Source of the DNA: Thioclava sp. GXIMD2076
Lineage (GTDB): Bacteria; Pseudomonadota; Alphaproteobacteria; Rhodobacterales; Rhodobacteraceae
Assembly: GCF_037949795.1 (NCBI RefSeq)
Contig: NZ_CP149934.1
Coordinates: 186,001 to 250,000 of the forward strand
Direction of reading: 5' to 3'
Length of the DNA: 64,000 bases
Positions 55,259-63,911 of this stretch are shown here, one piece after another. Every line of letters starts with the position of its first letter. The first letter of the stretch is position 1. Position numbers and translations under genes: made by a program. The notes beneath the pieces were generated by a model. That model saw only the letters and a program-made list of their open reading frames with translations. It did no database searches and was not told where the DNA came from.

Positions 55259-58200
55259 CTAGAGCCCCGCGAAAGCCTGATCCAGCCGCGCCTTGAGGCG
55301 CGTATGGAAAGCAGTCTCGCCGATGATGCGCAGATGGTTGGTGCCCGCGATCACCTGCGCCGCCGTGGCCTGCGGGCTAAGCCTGCGCCAGTCCAGAAGG
55401 TTCAGCCCGCGCGAGAGACTGTCGCCCGCACTGAAGGACGCCACCGGCACATCGAGCGGTTGCTGGCGGTGTCTGCGGAATACTAGCGCATTGTCGATCA
55501 GCACCCAGAAGGTGTGCTCGCGGCTCGAGATTTCAGGCCCGTCAAAGGGCAAGGGCTCGGCCTCGTTGCCGATGAAGCGCAGGAACTGGGCATAGGTCTC
55601 GGCATCCATCGCCCCGATCAGCCGGTCCCATTGCGCCCGCATCTTGGTCCGTGCCAGCCATGCCGCCAGATCGGCCTCGAGCGCCTCGCGCTCGCCCGCC
55701 CCGAATTGCGGCGCGACACCGGGAGTGAATTCCGGCCCCAGATCGCAGACATCGACCATGCCGATCAGCCGTAGATCGACCGCGCCCTGCAATTGCCGCG
55801 CGGCCTCCCATGCCAGAAGCCCGCCCCATGACCAGCCAAGGAAGGCCACAGGCTGGCCCTGTGCCTCGGCGCGGATATGGGCGGCATATTCGGCCACCAC
55901 CTCCTCGACCGAGACATTGAGCCGCTTTTCCTCGTTGAGCGACTGGCACAGGAAGCCCGTCACCGGCTGATCAGGGCCAAGATAATCGGTCAGCCGCTGG
56001 TATTCGCGGGTCGAGACCAGAAGACCGGGGAAGCAATAGAGCCGCGGACGTGTGCCGCCCGCCCGCAGGGCGATCGCCCGCCGTCCGGTCCCCCGCGCCC
56101 CGATCCGCGCGGTGAGGGCGCGCACCGTGGGGGCGTCGAACAGATCGGCAATCGTCAGCACCGTCTCTGGCCAGAGCCTGCGCATGCCTGCCAACGCCTT
56201 GAGCGCCAGCAGCGACTTGCCCCCCATCGCAAAGAAATCATCCGTAACGCCCATCTCGGGTTGGCCCAGCAGATCGCGCCAGAGCGGCAGCAGCAGTGCC
56301 TCGGCCTCTGTCTCGGGGGCCACGCCCAGACAGGGCCGTCCCCGCGCCTCGGGCAGCGGGAGGGCGGCGCGGTCAAGCTTGGCATTGGGATTGGTGGGCA
56401 TCCGTTCCAGCACCATAACCACCTCGGGCAGCATGTGGGCGGGGAGTTTTGCCGCCAGCGCCGCCGCAAGACGCTCCTCGGAGGCCGCGCCAGTGGCAGG
56501 CCCCGTCACATAGCCGATCAGCCGTTTCTGCCCGCCGTCTTCGCGCAAAAGCACCAGCGCCTCCGACACCTCGGGCTCGGCCAGAAGGGCGGCCTCGATC
56601 TCGCCCGGTTCGATCCGGTAGCCATTGATCTTCACCTGCAGATCGACACGGCCCAGAAAATCGATCGTGCCATCCTCGCGCCAGCGCCCCAGATCGCCGG
56701 TGCGGTAAAGCCGCCCGCCCGAACTGCCATCCAGATCCGGCCCGAACGGGTCGGGCACAAAGCGGTCCGCCGTGACATCGGGCTTGCCCACATAACCGCG
56801 TGCGACCCCCGTCCCGCCCAGATAGATCTCGCCCACCACGCCCGCAGGACAGGGCATCATCTCGGCATCAAGCACATAGGCCCGCCTGTCGCCCACCGCA
56901 CGGCCCAAAGGCGCATAGGTGCCGGTAAACCGTGTGCCTGCAGGCACTTTCCAGACCATCGGCGTCATGATCGTCTCGGTCGGACCATAGCCGTTGATCA
57001 GGGTCTTGGCCCCAAGAGCGCGCGACAACAGATCGAAGGTCGATTGCGCCAGCCCCTCACCCCCGAAGGAATAAAGGCGCATCGGTGGGGCGCTGCCCGT
57101 TTCCTCGGCCCATTCTGCCAGCTGCTGCAGATAGGTGGTGGGGATCGAGGCATTGTTGCAGCCGTGGCGGCGCATCGCGTCCAGCGTCTGCTCGGGCGTC
57201 CAGAGCGGGCCATCGGGGATCACCACCGAGCCCCCCATCATCAGGGGCACCATCCAGCGCTCATGCCCGCCATCCGAGGAAAACGGCAGGAAGGGCAGCT
57301 CGCGGCTCTCCTCGCTCATCTCGTAGACCCGCGCGGTAGTCTGGTTGTGATGCGAGAGCGGCCCATGCTCGACGGCCACCCCTTTGGGTTTGCCGGTCGA
57401 GCCCGAGGTATACATGATATAGGCCAGCTGGTCGGGATGGATCCGCACCTGCGGCGCATCGGGGCGCGGCGCGTCGCTCAGATCATCGAGACAGAGCACC
57501 GCCGCTTCGAGCCCTTCGGGCAGACGGTCGGCATAGCGCCTGCGCGTCAGCACAACCCGCACCCCCGCATCGCGCAGGATATGGTGGTTACGGGCCGCCG
57601 GATGGTCGGGCTCGACCGGAATATAGGCCCCACCCGCCTTCATCACCGCCAAAATAGCCACCACGGCCTCGGCCCCGCGCTCGATGGCAATCGCCACCGG
57701 CACATCCGCGCCGACCCCCAGACCCACCAGCCGGTGCGCCAGCGCATTGGCCTGCCCCTCCATCTGCGCATGGGTCAGCTGCGTGTCACCACAGATGATG
57801 GCCGTCTTGTCGGGGGTCCGACGCGCATGGCATGCGATGATCTCGTGGGTCGGGCGCGGATCGATGGGGCCGGTATCGGGATAGGGGGCCGACAGCCGGT
57901 CGAGTTCGGGGAGCGTCAGCAGCGGCAGACGGGCAAGCGGCGCCTCGGGTGCGGCCATGCCCTGCGTCAGCACCCGCCCGATATGGTGCAAAAGCGCCTC
58001 GATCTGCGCCGGCGTATGGCGGGTGGCATCGGCGCTGGCCGTCATGTGCAGCACTCCCTCGCCCGGCTCGGCCACAATCACCACCTCCTCGGCCAGTGGT
58101 GGCATGGCACGCGCGCGCCGCCCGACCCCCTGCGGCAGAGCGCGCAAGGGCCGAAGATAGAGCGCTACCGCCCCGAGCGGTCCGCCCTCGCGCGCCAACT

Positions 58201-59104
58201 CTTCCTGCTCCAGCAGCTCTGCGGGCAGCGCATTGGCGCGCGCCTCCGTGATCCGGCGGGCGGTATCAGTGCAGGCCGCCCCAAAGCCACGCATCCTCTC
58301 GGGGGCCAGACAGAGCGGCAGGATTGTGCCCTGCCGGTCCACGGAGCGCTCCGGCCCCTGCCCCAGCACGAAACGCAGCGCGGTCTCCCCCTCGCCATAA
58401 CGTCCGAGCACGACACCAAGGGCCGTGGCCAGTGCTGTCTCGACGTCCTCGGGCGCAAGCCCCGCAGGCAGGTCGAATTGCGCCTGCGCCGTAGAGCGCG
58501 CCGCCCGCGCGGCTATAGCGGGATCGACGGGCATGGCGGGGAGCTGCGCGACAGGATAGCTCGCCAGCCGCGCCTTCCATCCCGCCAGACGTCTGCGGCG
58601 GTCCTCGAGAGACGCCGGGGCCGCCGGAGCGGTATCACGCGGTTCCGGGCCCGACCCCATGGCCTCCCAGAGTGCGGCTTCGACCGAGGCGAACACCCCG
58701 TCATCGGCCAAAAGGGGATGCGCACGGATCGCAACGATCCGCCCGCCATCTTGCCTCCCACTGACCAGCACCCGGACAGGGGCCGTCTCGAGATCGGGTG
58801 TCAGCCGCGCCAGCGCCGCGGGCAGACAGTCTTCGGGCGCGCAGGGCTCGGGCAGGGTCCGGCCATCCTGATGGCGCAGCACCTCGCCGCCCGCCTGCGG
58901 CTCGAGCCGTGCGGTAAAGAGCGGATGGCGGGCCAGCACCTGCGCCAGCGCCGCATCGAGCCCCTTCTGCGCATCGTGATCGAATTCCAGCACCAGCATC
59001 TCGGGGGTGAACGGCGCCAGTTCGCCCACGCGGGCATGGGCATAAATCCGGCGCTCGATCGGGCTGAGCGCGCGCATGGTCTCGAACGGAAGATCCTTGC
59101 TCAT
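55259..59104 (-). CDS. Single-module siderophore NRPS: C-A-T-TE
   Basis: 1281 aa, almost the length of EntF and with the same order. Residues ~1-400 are a condensation-like domain, but the catalytic H-H-x-x-x-D-G reads A-H-P-L-L-A-D-D-G near 135, so it is degenerate. Residues ~420-900 are an adenylation domain with Y-T-S-G-S-T-G-K-P-K-G near 563 and Y-G-P-T-E near 706. The carrier domain has G-G-K-S-L-L near 961. The C-terminal thioesterase has G-W-S-W-G-G near 1088 and a late His (T-N-H-L). Around A4 the sequence is S-S-D-G-G-H-E-R-W. The gene overlaps MbtH by 4 bp. An iterating module would join one building block several times and release it by cyclisation. Confidence 0.93.
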   Translation of the reverse strand: MSKDLPFETMRALSPIERRIYAHARVGELAPFTPEMLVLEFDHDAQKGLDAALAQVLARHPLFTARLEPQAGGEVLRHQDGRTLPEPCAPEDCLPAALARLTPDLETAPVRVLVSGRQDGGRIVAIRAHPLLADDGVFASVEAALWEAMGSGPEPRDTAPAAPASLEDRRRRLAGWKARLASYPVAQLPAMPVDPAIAARAARSTAQAQFDLPAGLAPEDVETALATALGVVLGRYGEGETALRFVLGQGPERSVDRQGTILPLCLAPERMRGFGAACTDTARRITEARANALPAELLEQEELAREGGPLGAVALYLRPLRALPQGVGRRARAMPPLAEEVVIVAEPGEGVLHMTASADATRHTPAQIEALLHHIGRVLTQGMAAPEAPLARLPLLTLPELDRLSAPYPDTGPIDPRPTHEIIACHARRTPDKTAIICGDTQLTHAQMEGQANALAHRLVGLGVGADVPVAIAIERGAEAVVAILAVMKAGGAYIPVEPDHPAARNHHILRDAGVRVVLTRRRYADRLPEGLEAAVLCLDDLSDAPRPDAPQVRIHPDQLAYIMYTSGSTGKPKGVAVEHGPLSHHNQTTARVYEMSEESRELPFLPFSSDGGHERWMVPLMMGGSVVIPDGPLWTPEQTLDAMRRHGCNNASIPTTYLQQLAEWAEETGSAPPMRLYSFGGEGLAQSTFDLLSRALGAKTLINGYGPTETIMTPMVWKVPAGTRFTGTYAPLGRAVGDRRAYVLDAEMMPCPAGVVGEIYLGGTGVARGYVGKPDVTADRFVPDPFGPDLDGSSGGRLYRTGDLGRWREDGTIDFLGRVDLQVKINGYRIEPGEIEAALLAEPEVSEALVLLREDGGQKRLIGYVTGPATGAASEERLAAALAAKLPAHMLPEVVMVLERMPTNPNAKLDRAALPLPEARGRPCLGVAPETEAEALLLPLWRDLLGQPEMGVTDDFFAMGGKSLLALKALAGMRRLWPETVLTIADLFDAPTVRALTARIGARGTGRRAIALRAGGTRPRLYCFPGLLVSTREYQRLTDYLGPDQPVTGFLCQSLNEEKRLNVSVEEVVAEYAAHIRAEAQGQPVAFLGWSWGGLLAWEAARQLQGAVDLRLIGMVDVCDLGPEFTPGVAPQFGAGEREALEADLAAWLARTKMRAQWDRLIGAMDAETYAQFLRFIGNEAEPLPFDGPEISSREHTFWVLIDNALVFRRHRQQPLDVPVASFSAGDSLSRGLNLLDWRRLSPQATAAQVIAGTNHLRIIGETAFHTRLKARLDQAFAGL

Positions 59105-59301
59105 GGGCGGACCTCCTGCAGCGCGAGGGGGCGCATATCGCTCCAGCGCTGGCGCAGATCGGCAAGGGCGGCCTCATGCGGCAGCGCGGGCCCCACCGGC
59201 TCCCAGCCAAGGGGCACCGGATGATGGGCCTTCGACAGCCCGAAGCGGCCTTCATGGTTGCGCAGGATACGCCAGAGCGGCGCGGAGAGAGGATCGGTCA
59301 T
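59101..59301 (-). CDS. MbtH-like protein
   Basis: 66 aa, the usual size for MbtH proteins, which bind and activate NRPS adenylation domains. R-N-H-E-G-R-F-G-L near 14, P-V-P-L-G-W-E near 29, and W-S-D-M-R-P-L-A-L near 53 fit the family. The first conserved Trp (usually L-W-P) is Ser-Lys here. Its stop overlaps the NRPS start (ATGA), as expected for an NRPS partner. It is the first gene of the leftward arm. Confidence 0.9.
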   Translation of the reverse strand: MTDPLSAPLWRILRNHEGRFGLSKAHHPVPLGWEPVGPALPHEAALADLRQRWSDMRPLALQEVRP

Positions 59302-59386
59302 CGTCTTTGTCCTTCGATGCAATCGGAGCGGCCGAGCGGAGCCTTAGGGCCGGCGGTCATTTCCCTAGACGCCACGGGGGGCGCGA

Positions 59387-59435
59387 AATTCACCACACCG
59401 CGCGAAAAAATTATTTTTGCCGGTGGGGGTGAATT
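59387..59435. promoter_or_regulatory. Large dyad in the divergent siderophore promoter region
   Basis: AATTCACCACACCG (59387-59400) and CGGTGGGGGTGAATT (59421-59435) are near-perfect inverted arms, around an AT-rich core (A6, TT, ATTTTT) that is itself nearly symmetric. It sits between the MbtH (-) and MATE (+) genes, 187 bp apart. It does not match the classic 19-bp Fur box. Alphaproteobacteria often use RirA or Irr instead, so an iron regulator site is possible; inferred. Confidence 0.5.
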
Positions 59436-59488
59436 CCGGAGCGGCTGGCGCGTCTTGAGAGCAGGACCGACCAAACCGAGGCGCCCAG

Positions 59489-60832
59489 ATGGCCCCCCCA
59501 GACCTTTCAGATCCCGATCTTCCCCGACTTGCCCGCAAGCTCGGCCTGCCTGTCATGGCGGGGCTGTCGCTCAATGCGCTTCATCAGGTGGTTGATGCGG
59601 GGTTCGTCGCGCGCCTTGGCACCGAGCCTCTGGCCGTGCTCTCGCTGATGGCACCGCTTGCGGGACTGGTGGCGGCGCTCGGGATCGGGATCGGCATCGG
59701 CGCGGCCAGCCTGACGGCGCGCGCCTTGGGGGCGGCGGATACACAGATGGCGCGGGCCGTTGCAGGGCTTGCGCTGGTCACGGCGCTGGGGCTTGCGGCG
59801 GGGCTCTGTAGCGCGCTCTGGCTGGCGCAGGCACCGGTTCTGGGCCTTCTGGGGCTGGAGCAGACCGACCCTCTCGCGGGGCTTGCCCGCGGATATTTCC
59901 CGTTCCTCATCCTGACCATGGCGGGCTCGCTCATGCAGATCCAGTGCGATTTTCTGGCCATCGGGCGCGGCGCCTCTGCCACGAGCCTCAAGCTTCTGGC
60001 GCTCTGTTTCGGATTGAATATCGCGCTCGATCCGCTCTTCATCTTCGGGCTTGGCTACGGGCTCGAGGGGGCGGCGATCGCAACGCTCTGCGCGCAGAGT
60101 GTCACGCTTGGCGCTTGGGCGCTGTGGTTTGCGCCCCTTTCACGCCGCCCCTGTCTGGACCGTATCGCCCCTCTGGCCGATATGGCGCGGATCGGGCTGC
60201 CGGAGGCGGGATCTGTGCTGCTGACCACGCTCAGCATGATGGCGGTCCTGCATCTGGCGCTCGTGCTGGGCGATACCGCCACGCTGGCCGCCTTGGGGCT
60301 TGCGCTCAGACTGCTACTGATCGTGCAGCTCCCGATGGAAGGGTTCGCGCTGGGGCTCCAGCCGCTTCTGGCCCACGCCATCGGCGCGCGCGATCCCGCC
60401 CGCCTGCGCGCGGTGTTCCGCTACGGGCTGCGCGCCCTGATCGGGGCGGGGGCGGGGATGTGCGTGGCCATCCTCCTGCTGGCCCCCCTGCTCGCCGCGC
60501 TCCTTGCCCCAGGTCCGGATCTTGCGGGCCAGACCATCCCGCTCCTGCGCTGGCTCGCGCTGGGGCTGCCCGCCCTCGCGCTGCGCCTGCAGGTGCAGAT
60601 CCTGCTGCAGGCACGGATCGACCCGCTGCGCGCCAGCTGTCTGGGCCTTGCGCCTGCGGGCTGGCTGCTCTGGCCGCTTCTGGCGCTGATGCTGCCCCTC
60701 CTCGGCGTGGCGGGGCTCGCCCCCGCACTGACCCTCGCCGCCCTTCTCGGCGGTGCGCTCGCGCTCTGGATGATGCGCAGCGCCCCCACCCCATTCCAAC
60801 CAAGGGAGATGTCCCATGACCCCCAATCCTGA
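59489..60832 (+). CDS. MATE-family efflux transporter, likely siderophore exporter
   Basis: 447 aa with 12 membrane segments in two homologous halves. Signs are D-A-G-F-V-A-R-L-G near 36, G-I-G-I-G-A-A-S-L near 68, and G-L-G-Y-G-L-E-G-A-A-I-A-T near 187. MATE proteins are Na+- or H+-coupled exporters. As first gene of the rightward biosynthetic arm, it is the best candidate for secretion of the finished siderophore. It overlaps the PLP enzyme gene by 17 bp. Confidence 0.9.
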   Translation: MAPPDLSDPDLPRLARKLGLPVMAGLSLNALHQVVDAGFVARLGTEPLAVLSLMAPLAGLVAALGIGIGIGAASLTARALGAADTQMARAVAGLALVTALGLAAGLCSALWLAQAPVLGLLGLEQTDPLAGLARGYFPFLILTMAGSLMQIQCDFLAIGRGASATSLKLLALCFGLNIALDPLFIFGLGYGLEGAAIATLCAQSVTLGAWALWFAPLSRRPCLDRIAPLADMARIGLPEAGSVLLTTLSMMAVLHLALVLGDTATLAALGLALRLLLIVQLPMEGFALGLQPLLAHAIGARDPARLRAVFRYGLRALIGAGAGMCVAILLLAPLLAALLAPGPDLAGQTIPLLRWLALGLPALALRLQVQILLQARIDPLRASCLGLAPAGWLLWPLLALMLPLLGVAGLAPALTLAALLGGALALWMMRSAPTPFQPREMSHDPQS

Positions 60833-62000
60833 CCTAGAGATCGGGCCTGATGACCTGATCAGCCCTGCCCGCCCCCATGCGCTGGCCGCCTCGGCGCCCC
60901 CGATCTTCCAGTCCAGTTCGTTCCTTTTCGAGAGCTACGACCAGATCGCCGATGTGTTCGCGGGGCGCTCGGACCGTTTTATCTATTCGCGCGGCGACAA
61001 TCCGACGGTGAGCGAGCTGGAGGGGCTGATCGCGCGGCTTGAACAGACCGAGGCCGCGCGCGGATTTGCCTCCGGCATGGCGGCAATTTGCGGCGCGATC
61101 CTGCCTTTCGTGAAAAGCGGAGACAGGGTCGTGGCCGTGCGCCATCTCTATTCCGATGCCTTCCGGCTTTGCGAGACCGTGCTGAAACGCTTTGGCATCG
61201 AGACCGTCTATATTGATGGGCGCGACACCCATGCCCTGATGGAGGCCCTGCCGCAGGCGGCCCTCCTCTATCTGGAGAGCCCCACCAGCTGGACCTTCCA
61301 CGAGCAGGATCTGGCCACGCTGGCCGCGGCGGCCCGCGCGGCAGGCACGCTCAGCGTCATCGACAACAGCTGGGCCACGCCGCTCTATCAGAAGCCCGCG
61401 ACGCTGGGCATCGATCTGGTAGTCCATGCCGCGTCGAAATATCTCTCGGGCCATAGCGATACGCTGGGCGGGCTGGTGGCGGGATCGCGGGAGCTGATCA
61501 CGCGGATCGATCACGAGGCCACCCATCTTTACGGCGCGCGCATGTCGCCGATGGATGCGTTCCTGATCCTGCGCGGCATGCGCACGCTCGATCTGCGCAT
61601 GGGGCGTCATATGGCCTCGGGGCTGTCGCTGGCGCGCAAACTGGCCGCGCATCCCGCCATTAGCGCCGTCCATCATCCGGGGCTCGCGCCATGGGCGGCC
61701 TCCGCGCTTGCCGGCTATGGCGGGCTCTTCGCCTTTGATCTGCACGAGGGGATCGATGTGGCGCGCTTTTGCAATGCGCTCGAAACGATCCGGATCGGGG
61801 TCAGCTGGGGTGGGCCCGAGAGCCTCATCGTGCCGGGCAGTGCGGCTTGCGGTCTGGCGGGGGCGGCCAATTCCTTCCGCTACTTCGGGGTCAGCCCGCG
61901 CACCATCCGGCTGGCTGTGGGGCTCGAGCCGGTCGAGGTCCTCGCGGCGGATCTGATGCAGGCGCTTGCGGCCGCCCAACAGATGGAGGCTGCGCAATGA
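60816..62000 (+). CDS. Cys/Met-metabolism PLP-dependent enzyme in the siderophore operon
   Basis: 394 aa of the cystathionine gamma-synthase/beta-lyase family. Y-S-R-G-D-N-P-T at 57-64, the PLP-phosphate loop S-G-M-A-A near 86, L-E-S-P-T near 153, D-N-S-W-A-T-P near 183, and Lys208 in S-K-Y-L-S-G-H-S-D. The nearest relatives by motif are MetC-type cystathionine beta-lyases. It is embedded in the operon with overlaps on both sides (17 and 4 bp), so it is probably a dedicated step such as making or trimming the amino-acid building block, rather than methionine supply. Confidence 0.9.
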   Translation: MTPNPDLEIGPDDLISPARPHALAASAPPIFQSSSFLFESYDQIADVFAGRSDRFIYSRGDNPTVSELEGLIARLEQTEAARGFASGMAAICGAILPFVKSGDRVVAVRHLYSDAFRLCETVLKRFGIETVYIDGRDTHALMEALPQAALLYLESPTSWTFHEQDLATLAAAARAAGTLSVIDNSWATPLYQKPATLGIDLVVHAASKYLSGHSDTLGGLVAGSRELITRIDHEATHLYGARMSPMDAFLILRGMRTLDLRMGRHMASGLSLARKLAAHPAISAVHHPGLAPWAASALAGYGGLFAFDLHEGIDVARFCNALETIRIGVSWGGPESLIVPGSAACGLAGAANSFRYFGVSPRTIRLAVGLEPVEVLAADLMQALAAAQQMEAAQ

Positions 62001-62887
62001 GCCCCAAGCTTCTTGCCGAAGGACAGGGGCTCGCGCCGCGCACACGGTGGTTCGACCTCGAGGACAGCATCACCGGCGCGGTCAGGCGGGTGTTCCTCTG
62101 GCTGCCCGAAGGCCCCGCGCCACAGGCGGGCTGGCCCGCGCTATGGATGCTTGACGGCAATGCTGTGATCGGCACCGCCATTGATGCGATGCGGGCACAG
62201 GCCTTCTGGCCGACGGGTACGGGGCTTGGCTGGGGTGCGCTGGTGGCGGTGGGCTATCCGAGCGATGCGCCCTATGACAGCTTCCGCCGCAGCTGGGATC
62301 TGGGCCCGCCGCCGGGCCGCAGCTACCCGCCCTTCCATGAAGGCGGGCTGGAGGTGCGCACGGGCGGGGGCGCCGAGATGGCGCGGTTCCTGCTGGAAGA
62401 TGTCCGCCCCTTCCTCGACACAATCGCCCCGCTCGACCCGGACAACCGCGCGCTATTCGGCCATTCCTTTGGCGGGCTGTTCGCGTTGTGGCTTTTGTTC
62501 ACGCAACCGGCCGCGTTCCGCCATGTGATTGCGGCAAGCCCCGCGATCACATGGGAGGAGAGCTTCCTTCTTGAGTATCTGGCAGGGTTCACCCCGCCCG
62601 CCACCACCGCGCCCCGTGTGCACCTGTCGGCGGGCGAATGGGAGGGGGACATCCTTGCTCCCTTCCAGCGCGCGGCCCCCGATGCCGAGTTCCGTCTGGC
62701 CGAGAAAGCCCGCACCCGCACCGTGGCGGCCGCACAGGAGATGGCCCGGACGCTCGCCGCCATGGGGATCGAGACGCACTACGAGACCTATGCCGGCGAG
62801 ACCCATATGTCGGTGTTGCCTGTTGCCATCAATCGCGCCCTGCACTGGGCTTTTGCCCTGCCCCCCGAGGAGCCAACCCATGCCTGA
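61997..62887 (+). CDS. Alpha/beta hydrolase, Fes/IroE-like siderophore esterase
   Basis: 296 aa. Esterase D/Fes-type fold with the nucleophile elbow G-H-S-F-G-G around Ser157 and the catalytic His in A-G-E-T-H-M-S near 275. No signal peptide, so probably cytoplasmic: it would open an imported, ester-linked siderophore to release iron, or act in assembly. The ATG overlaps the PLP gene's stop. Confidence 0.85.
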   Translation: MSPKLLAEGQGLAPRTRWFDLEDSITGAVRRVFLWLPEGPAPQAGWPALWMLDGNAVIGTAIDAMRAQAFWPTGTGLGWGALVAVGYPSDAPYDSFRRSWDLGPPPGRSYPPFHEGGLEVRTGGGAEMARFLLEDVRPFLDTIAPLDPDNRALFGHSFGGLFALWLLFTQPAAFRHVIAASPAITWEESFLLEYLAGFTPPATTAPRVHLSAGEWEGDILAPFQRAAPDAEFRLAEKARTRTVAAAQEMARTLAAMGIETHYETYAGETHMSVLPVAINRALHWAFALPPEEPTHA

Positions 62888-63911
62888 TGATCTTTCTCCC
62901 TTCCCGCAGGCCGTCGCTCTGCCCTGCGGCACTGTGTTCGCGGTCAGCGATCATGGCGAGGGGCGGCTTGCGCTTGCGGCCCCTGAAATCCCTATGCCCC
63001 CCGATCAGCTTTTCGCCAAAACGCTGTCCGCCTGCGAGCGCCTGACCGCGCAGGGGCCGGAGGTGGCGCTGCGTCTTGATGGGGCGGCATGGGCGCCGCT
63101 GCTCCCGCGGCTCAGGGCGCAGGGCGTGGCGCTGGCCTGCGCGGGCGGGGATTTCGTTCTGCCCGAAACGCTCTGGCAGGTGCCCGATCTCTGGCTGTGC
63201 CATGACGCGCCCGCCTATCCGCTGGTCTGGCGGCAGGGCCCCCATGGCCGCCACCCGCTGCGCCCGCCTGCGCCGGAAGGGCAGCTCTATCGCCGCTATA
63301 TTCCCTGGCTCGGCCAGACATTCGGCCTGCGCGCGCTCACCATGGACGATCTGCCCCTGTTCCACCGCTGGCAGAACGACCCGCGCGTGGCGGCCTTTTT
63401 CGAGGAGGCGGGCAGCCTCGAGGCCCATCAGGCCTATCTCGAGCGGCTTTTGGCCGATCCGCATATGACGGGGGTGATCGGGATGCTCGATGACATGCCC
63501 TTCGCCTATTTCGAGCTGTACTGGTGTCGCGAGAACCGGATCGGCGCGCATTACGAGGCAGGCCCCTTTGATCGGGGCTGGCATGTGCTGGTGGGCGAGG
63601 AGAGCGTGCGCGGGGCGGACTATATCACCGCATGGCTGCCCTCGCTCATGCATTACATGTTCCTGTCCGAGCCGCGCTGTGCCCGCATCATGGGCGAGCC
63701 GAAGGCCAGCCATGCCCAGCAGCTTCGCAATCTGGCGCGGGCGGGCTTTGCCCATCTGCGCGATTTCGACTTCCCCCATAAACGTGCCAGCCTCGTTGCC
63801 CTCGACCGCCAGCATTTCTTCGAGACCCGCGCATGGGCGCGCCCCGCGCCCACAGACGGCCAGCCGCTCCGGCTATCGGCCGCGCGCCTTCTGGATAAAG
63901 GAGACTGGTAA
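62880..63911 (+). CDS. Siderophore N-acyltransferase (IucB/VbsA-like GNAT)
   Basis: 343 aa. The C-terminal ~200 residues carry the GNAT-like siderophore acyltransferase pattern: R-A-L-T-M-D-D-L-P-L-F-H-R-W-Q-N-D-P-R-V near 155, F-A-Y-F-E-L-Y-W near 208, and a G-E-P-K-A-S-H near 280. The N-terminal ~140 residues also resemble this family. It would acylate the hydroxylamine of N-hydroxyornithine or -lysine to give the hydroxamate. It overlaps the esterase by 8 bp and precedes the N-monooxygenase (1-base overlap). Confidence 0.9.
   Translation: MPDDLSPFPQAVALPCGTVFAVSDHGEGRLALAAPEIPMPPDQLFAKTLSACERLTAQGPEVALRLDGAAWAPLLPRLRAQGVALACAGGDFVLPETLWQVPDLWLCHDAPAYPLVWRQGPHGRHPLRPPAPEGQLYRRYIPWLGQTFGLRALTMDDLPLFHRWQNDPRVAAFFEEAGSLEAHQAYLERLLADPHMTGVIGMLDDMPFAYFELYWCRENRIGAHYEAGPFDRGWHVLVGEESVRGADYITAWLPSLMHYMFLSEPRCARIMGEPKASHAQQLRNLARAGFAHLRDFDFPHKRASLVALDRQHFFETRAWARPAPTDGQPLRLSAARLLDKGDW

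Noticed and set aside
55877..59224. Long + frame (1115 codons) opposite the NRPS
   Set aside because: Antisense to a convincing C-A-T-TE NRPS; composition is that of a mirror frame.
59387..59435. Reading the dyad as a Fur box
   Set aside because: It lacks the GATAAT-type hexamer repeats of the 19-bp Fur consensus, so it is kept only as an unassigned regulatory dyad.
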